Of a stretch of 64,000 nt of DNA, positions 62,016-64,000 are shown piece after piece. The translations under genes and the position numbers were made by a program. Every line of letters begins with the position of its first letter. The first letter of the stretch is position 1. The stretch lies in contig NZ_JAJNMU010000037.1 of assembly GCF_022458865.1 (NCBI RefSeq), positions 1 to 64,000 on the forward strand. Reading direction: 5' to 3'. Below the pieces are notes generated by a model. The model had not been told where the DNA came from and made no database searches. It was given only the letters and a program-made list of their open reading frames with translations. Origin of the DNA: Paenibacillus periandrae (GTDB lineage Bacteria > Bacillota > Bacilli > Paenibacillales > NBRC-103111).

Positions 62016-64000
62016 TTACCTACTTAAGTTAAGTAGTACTTTCATCTCATTTTCAATCTCGATTCTAAACTTATCTCTGTCGCAACATTCAATAGCTTCC
62101 TCATATGTCCTTAATGCTTCTTCTTTGGTATCCAAAGAGGTTAATATTTGTGCTTTTTGTCTTAAAAATGCTGACCTATATTTTTCATCATCTTGATGCG
62201 TGATTCCCTCAATTGCTTCCTCAATATAATCTAAAGCCTTTTCAAAATCATTAACTCCTTGGTAATACTGTGAATAACGCTGATACCAAAAATGATTCCT
62301 TTTGCGCTGTTCGACTTGGTGTAATATTTCTATTGCTCTATCAAATAATTTCAATAAAATATAACACTCACCAATCATAGTGCAATAGTAACAATCATCA
62401 GTTGAAATTCCTTCAAAATAGCTCCTTGATAAGTTCAAGGAACTTATAGATTCCTCAGAATTAGACTGATAACATTTTCCAAGTTCTTTATATACCTGCC
62501 CTAAGTAGAAAAGTTCTTCCTTATTTTTAAATTCTCTCGATTCTTCAGGTAATAATTTAATTATTTCAATATACCTCTTCGGTTGCTCATATGCAATGGT
62601 TTTTCCTACCTCTGTCATAACCTGAAATGGTTGCGAATATCCCCAAACAGAAGAATGCATAATTGCAGTTTCTAATAGCGTGCCTTTCAATAAAAATTGC
62701 TCAGCGAGGTCAGCAAATACATATTTTTTGAGCTCGTTAAAAGCAGCGAGTACAATAGAAATACTCACAATAGATGCGTCATTTTCAAAAGCTAAAAAGA
62801 TTTCTCTTAAGTACGATCTACAAACTTCAATATCTATCCCTTTCGAGAATTTAGCCAATTGTAACTTGCTATGAAATGAATCATTGGTATTTTGTATCAC
62901 GTTAGAGAAACATTCTATAGCCCTGTCATACTCTTTAATGTATGTGTAAAACTTACCCAAGTGATGCATTACCTCAAATTTAAATATATTAGTACATGCA
63001 GACTTCAATAATTTTTCTAATGTTGGTATTTTATCAAATGCATATCTTTGTGCTTCAGCACGACTTTTTCGTTTTATTAAACGGTGAATATTTTCTACAC
63101 ATTCAATATATGTAATAACTTTAAATTGATCTACTAATTCAATGAGTTCTTTCGACAGCAATGTATCAATATCTATTCTATTTAGCATACTTTCAAAATC
63201 AGAAAGTTTTAAGCCATCCAAGGTAAGATATGTAGGGACTAAATCAAAATCATCTGGAGACTCAGCAATTAATTTACTAATTATGTTCCTATGGGTATGC
63301 AATGCGTTGAAATACTGAAAATTCTTAATAAATGAATCTGTAACGAAAAAATCTATAAACTTCTTCTTAACATCTTGGGACCCGGTTTGAGTTGTGTTTT
63401 CCAAAGTAATACAATTATAGACTAAATCATGCATTTTATAATTGTGGCTTCTGTAATCACTCAAGAAACTGCGTGTCAACAATTTATTAATTCCTGATTT
63501 AGAAATCAGATGTTGTAGTAACTTTTTATTAAAACTCTGTCCTTCAAGCCAGTTAATAACTACTAGTTCATTTTGAATCGTTTGAAAATGAGACTGCAGT
63601 AATCTTTTGAAAAAACTCTGACCATTTGTATCTTCGTAGTTAGGAAGGAGCAGTGTTTCAGCCTCTATATCTCTCCACGTTATTCCATCGAACTGAATAC
63701 CCTTATTTATTATATCAAGCAAAAGAGGGTGACAACCAATTGATTGCTTAATTTTATTAAATATCGATAGTGGACACTCTTCTTCTATGTTGTAATTTAA
63801 TATTCTCTTCGCTAAATCATCGTTAAGAAACTCAATATGAATTTGTCCTTTCAGACTATCTGACATGCACTTTTTTTGCGAAGTAATGATGATCTTTGAA
63901 TCATGCTTATTTTCTTTCAATAAGGTTGGTACAATCGCGTCTACATTGGTATCTAAACCATCAATAATCAATAAAACTCTTTTTCTTTTAATTAAACCTA
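62016..64000 (-). CDS. STAND-type NTPase with TPR-like repeats, C-terminal part
   Basis: At least 660 codons; the frame is still open at the right edge, so start and N-terminus are outside. At the edge, KRKRVLLIIDGLDTNVDAIV is a Walker B motif, followed by KIIITSQKK (sensor 1) and a winged-helix-like NB-ARC segment with CHPLLLDII (GxP-like) and the KMHDLV motif typical of STAND proteins. From residue 330 on, TPR-like helix pairs repeat (HHLGKFYTYIKEYDRAIECF, YQGVNDFEKALDYIEEAIEG). The region is AT-rich compared with its neighbours, a sign of transfer. STAND proteins serve as regulators or antiphage sensors; the missing N-terminus would show which. Confidence 0.8.
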   Translation of the reverse strand, partial: GLIKRKRVLLIIDGLDTNVDAIVPTLLKENKHDSKIIITSQKKCMSDSLKGQIHIEFLNDDLAKRILNYNIEEECPLSIFNKIKQSIGCHPLLLDIINKGIQFDGITWRDIEAETLLLPNYEDTNGQSFFKRLLQSHFQTIQNELVVINWLEGQSFNKKLLQHLISKSGINKLLTRSFLSDYRSHNYKMHDLVYNCITLENTTQTGSQDVKKKFIDFFVTDSFIKNFQYFNALHTHRNIISKLIAESPDDFDLVPTYLTLDGLKLSDFESMLNRIDIDTLLSKELIELVDQFKVITYIECVENIHRLIKRKSRAEAQRYAFDKIPTLEKLLKSACTNIFKFEVMHHLGKFYTYIKEYDRAIECFSNVIQNTNDSFHSKLQLAKFSKGIDIEVCRSYLREIFLAFENDASIVSISIVLAAFNELKKYVFADLAEQFLLKGTLLETAIMHSSVWGYSQPFQVMTEVGKTIAYEQPKRYIEIIKLLPEESREFKNKEELFYLGQVYKELGKCYQSNSEESISSLNLSRSYFEGISTDDCYYCTMIGECYILLKLFDRAIEILHQVEQRKRNHFWYQRYSQYYQGVNDFEKALDYIEEAIEGITHQDDEKYRSAFLRQKAQILTSLDTKEEALRTYEEAIECCDRDKFRIEIENEMKVLLNLSR

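Overview
The window looks like chromosomal DNA of a Paenibacillus-type bacterium (Bacillales, low to mid G+C). The clues are AGGAGG-like ribosome binding sites with frequent TTG and GTG starts, an LplB/YtcP-type sugar ABC transporter beside a membrane-bound AraC regulator, several glycosidases, and the style of the intergenic repeats. No phage, CRISPR array, rRNA operon or complete tRNA was seen. Taxonomy is inferred from gene content only.

Region 1 (1-8.4 kb) is a run of small unrelated genes, all on the minus strand: three GNAT acetyltransferases, an ArsR/AHSA1 pair, a methyltransferase fused to a ribbon-helix-helix domain, a P-loop kinase, a THEP1-type NTPase and a zinc-dependent phospholipase C-like protein. 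Most are followed, often from the stop codon itself, by related palindromic units (TAACG..AAC.ATAG, then a GGCTGCC- or GAGCAG-type hairpin, then CATTGAAGTAACG). The layout resembles a gene-cassette array. An IS110-family remnant and a 144-bp IS21-like miniature element lie in or next to it.

Region 2 (9-38 kb) serves plant-polysaccharide and sugar-derivative use. It holds an AraC sensor-regulator, two LplB/YtcP permeases, a six-hairpin glycosidase, a lipoprotein binding protein, a second AraC regulator, and a very large secreted GH30-like enzyme with a frameshifted tail. It continues with an esterase (frameshifted), and an operon of GH38-like mannosidase (frameshifted), SDR, enoyl-CoA hydratase, CaiB-type CoA transferase, a leaderless binding protein and a lactonase. 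Phytanoyl-CoA dioxygenase and TIM-barrel isomerase genes follow. Three transcription units (glycosidase, esterase, mannosidase) carry the same upstream tandem direct repeat with a 21-22 bp period, which fits a shared AraC-family operator.

Region 3 (38-42.6 kb) is a patchwork of gene scars (MATE/permease fusion, tRNA halves, broken NlpC/P60) around an intact nitroreductase/TetR pair with a perfect palindromic operator, followed by a LuxR-type regulator.

Region 4 (42.6-58.9 kb) is a long minus-strand catabolic operon: HpaI-type aldolase, threonine aldolase, TIM-barrel isomerase, 2-hydroxyacid dehydrogenase, metallo-beta-lactamase-fold hydrolase, Ugp-type ABC importer, AstE-like deacylase, alpha/beta hydrolase and a truncated PHP protein. 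A LysR regulator diverges from it. The aldolase/threonine aldolase/LysR end is duplicated in tandem; the second copy keeps intact threonine aldolase and LysR genes but only fragments of the rest, and a third fragment of the binding-protein gene lies beyond it.

Region 5 (59-64 kb) holds two B-box-like zinc-ribbon genes around a signal-peptidase-I relative that lacks its serine box, a hypothetical gene, an IS66 remnant, a tRNA-Ala 3' half, and the C-terminal part of a STAND NTPase with TPR-like repeats that runs off the right edge.

Many genes here carry single-base frameshifts, at least three of them in homopolymers. Genuine decay and consensus sequencing error cannot be told apart from this sequence alone.
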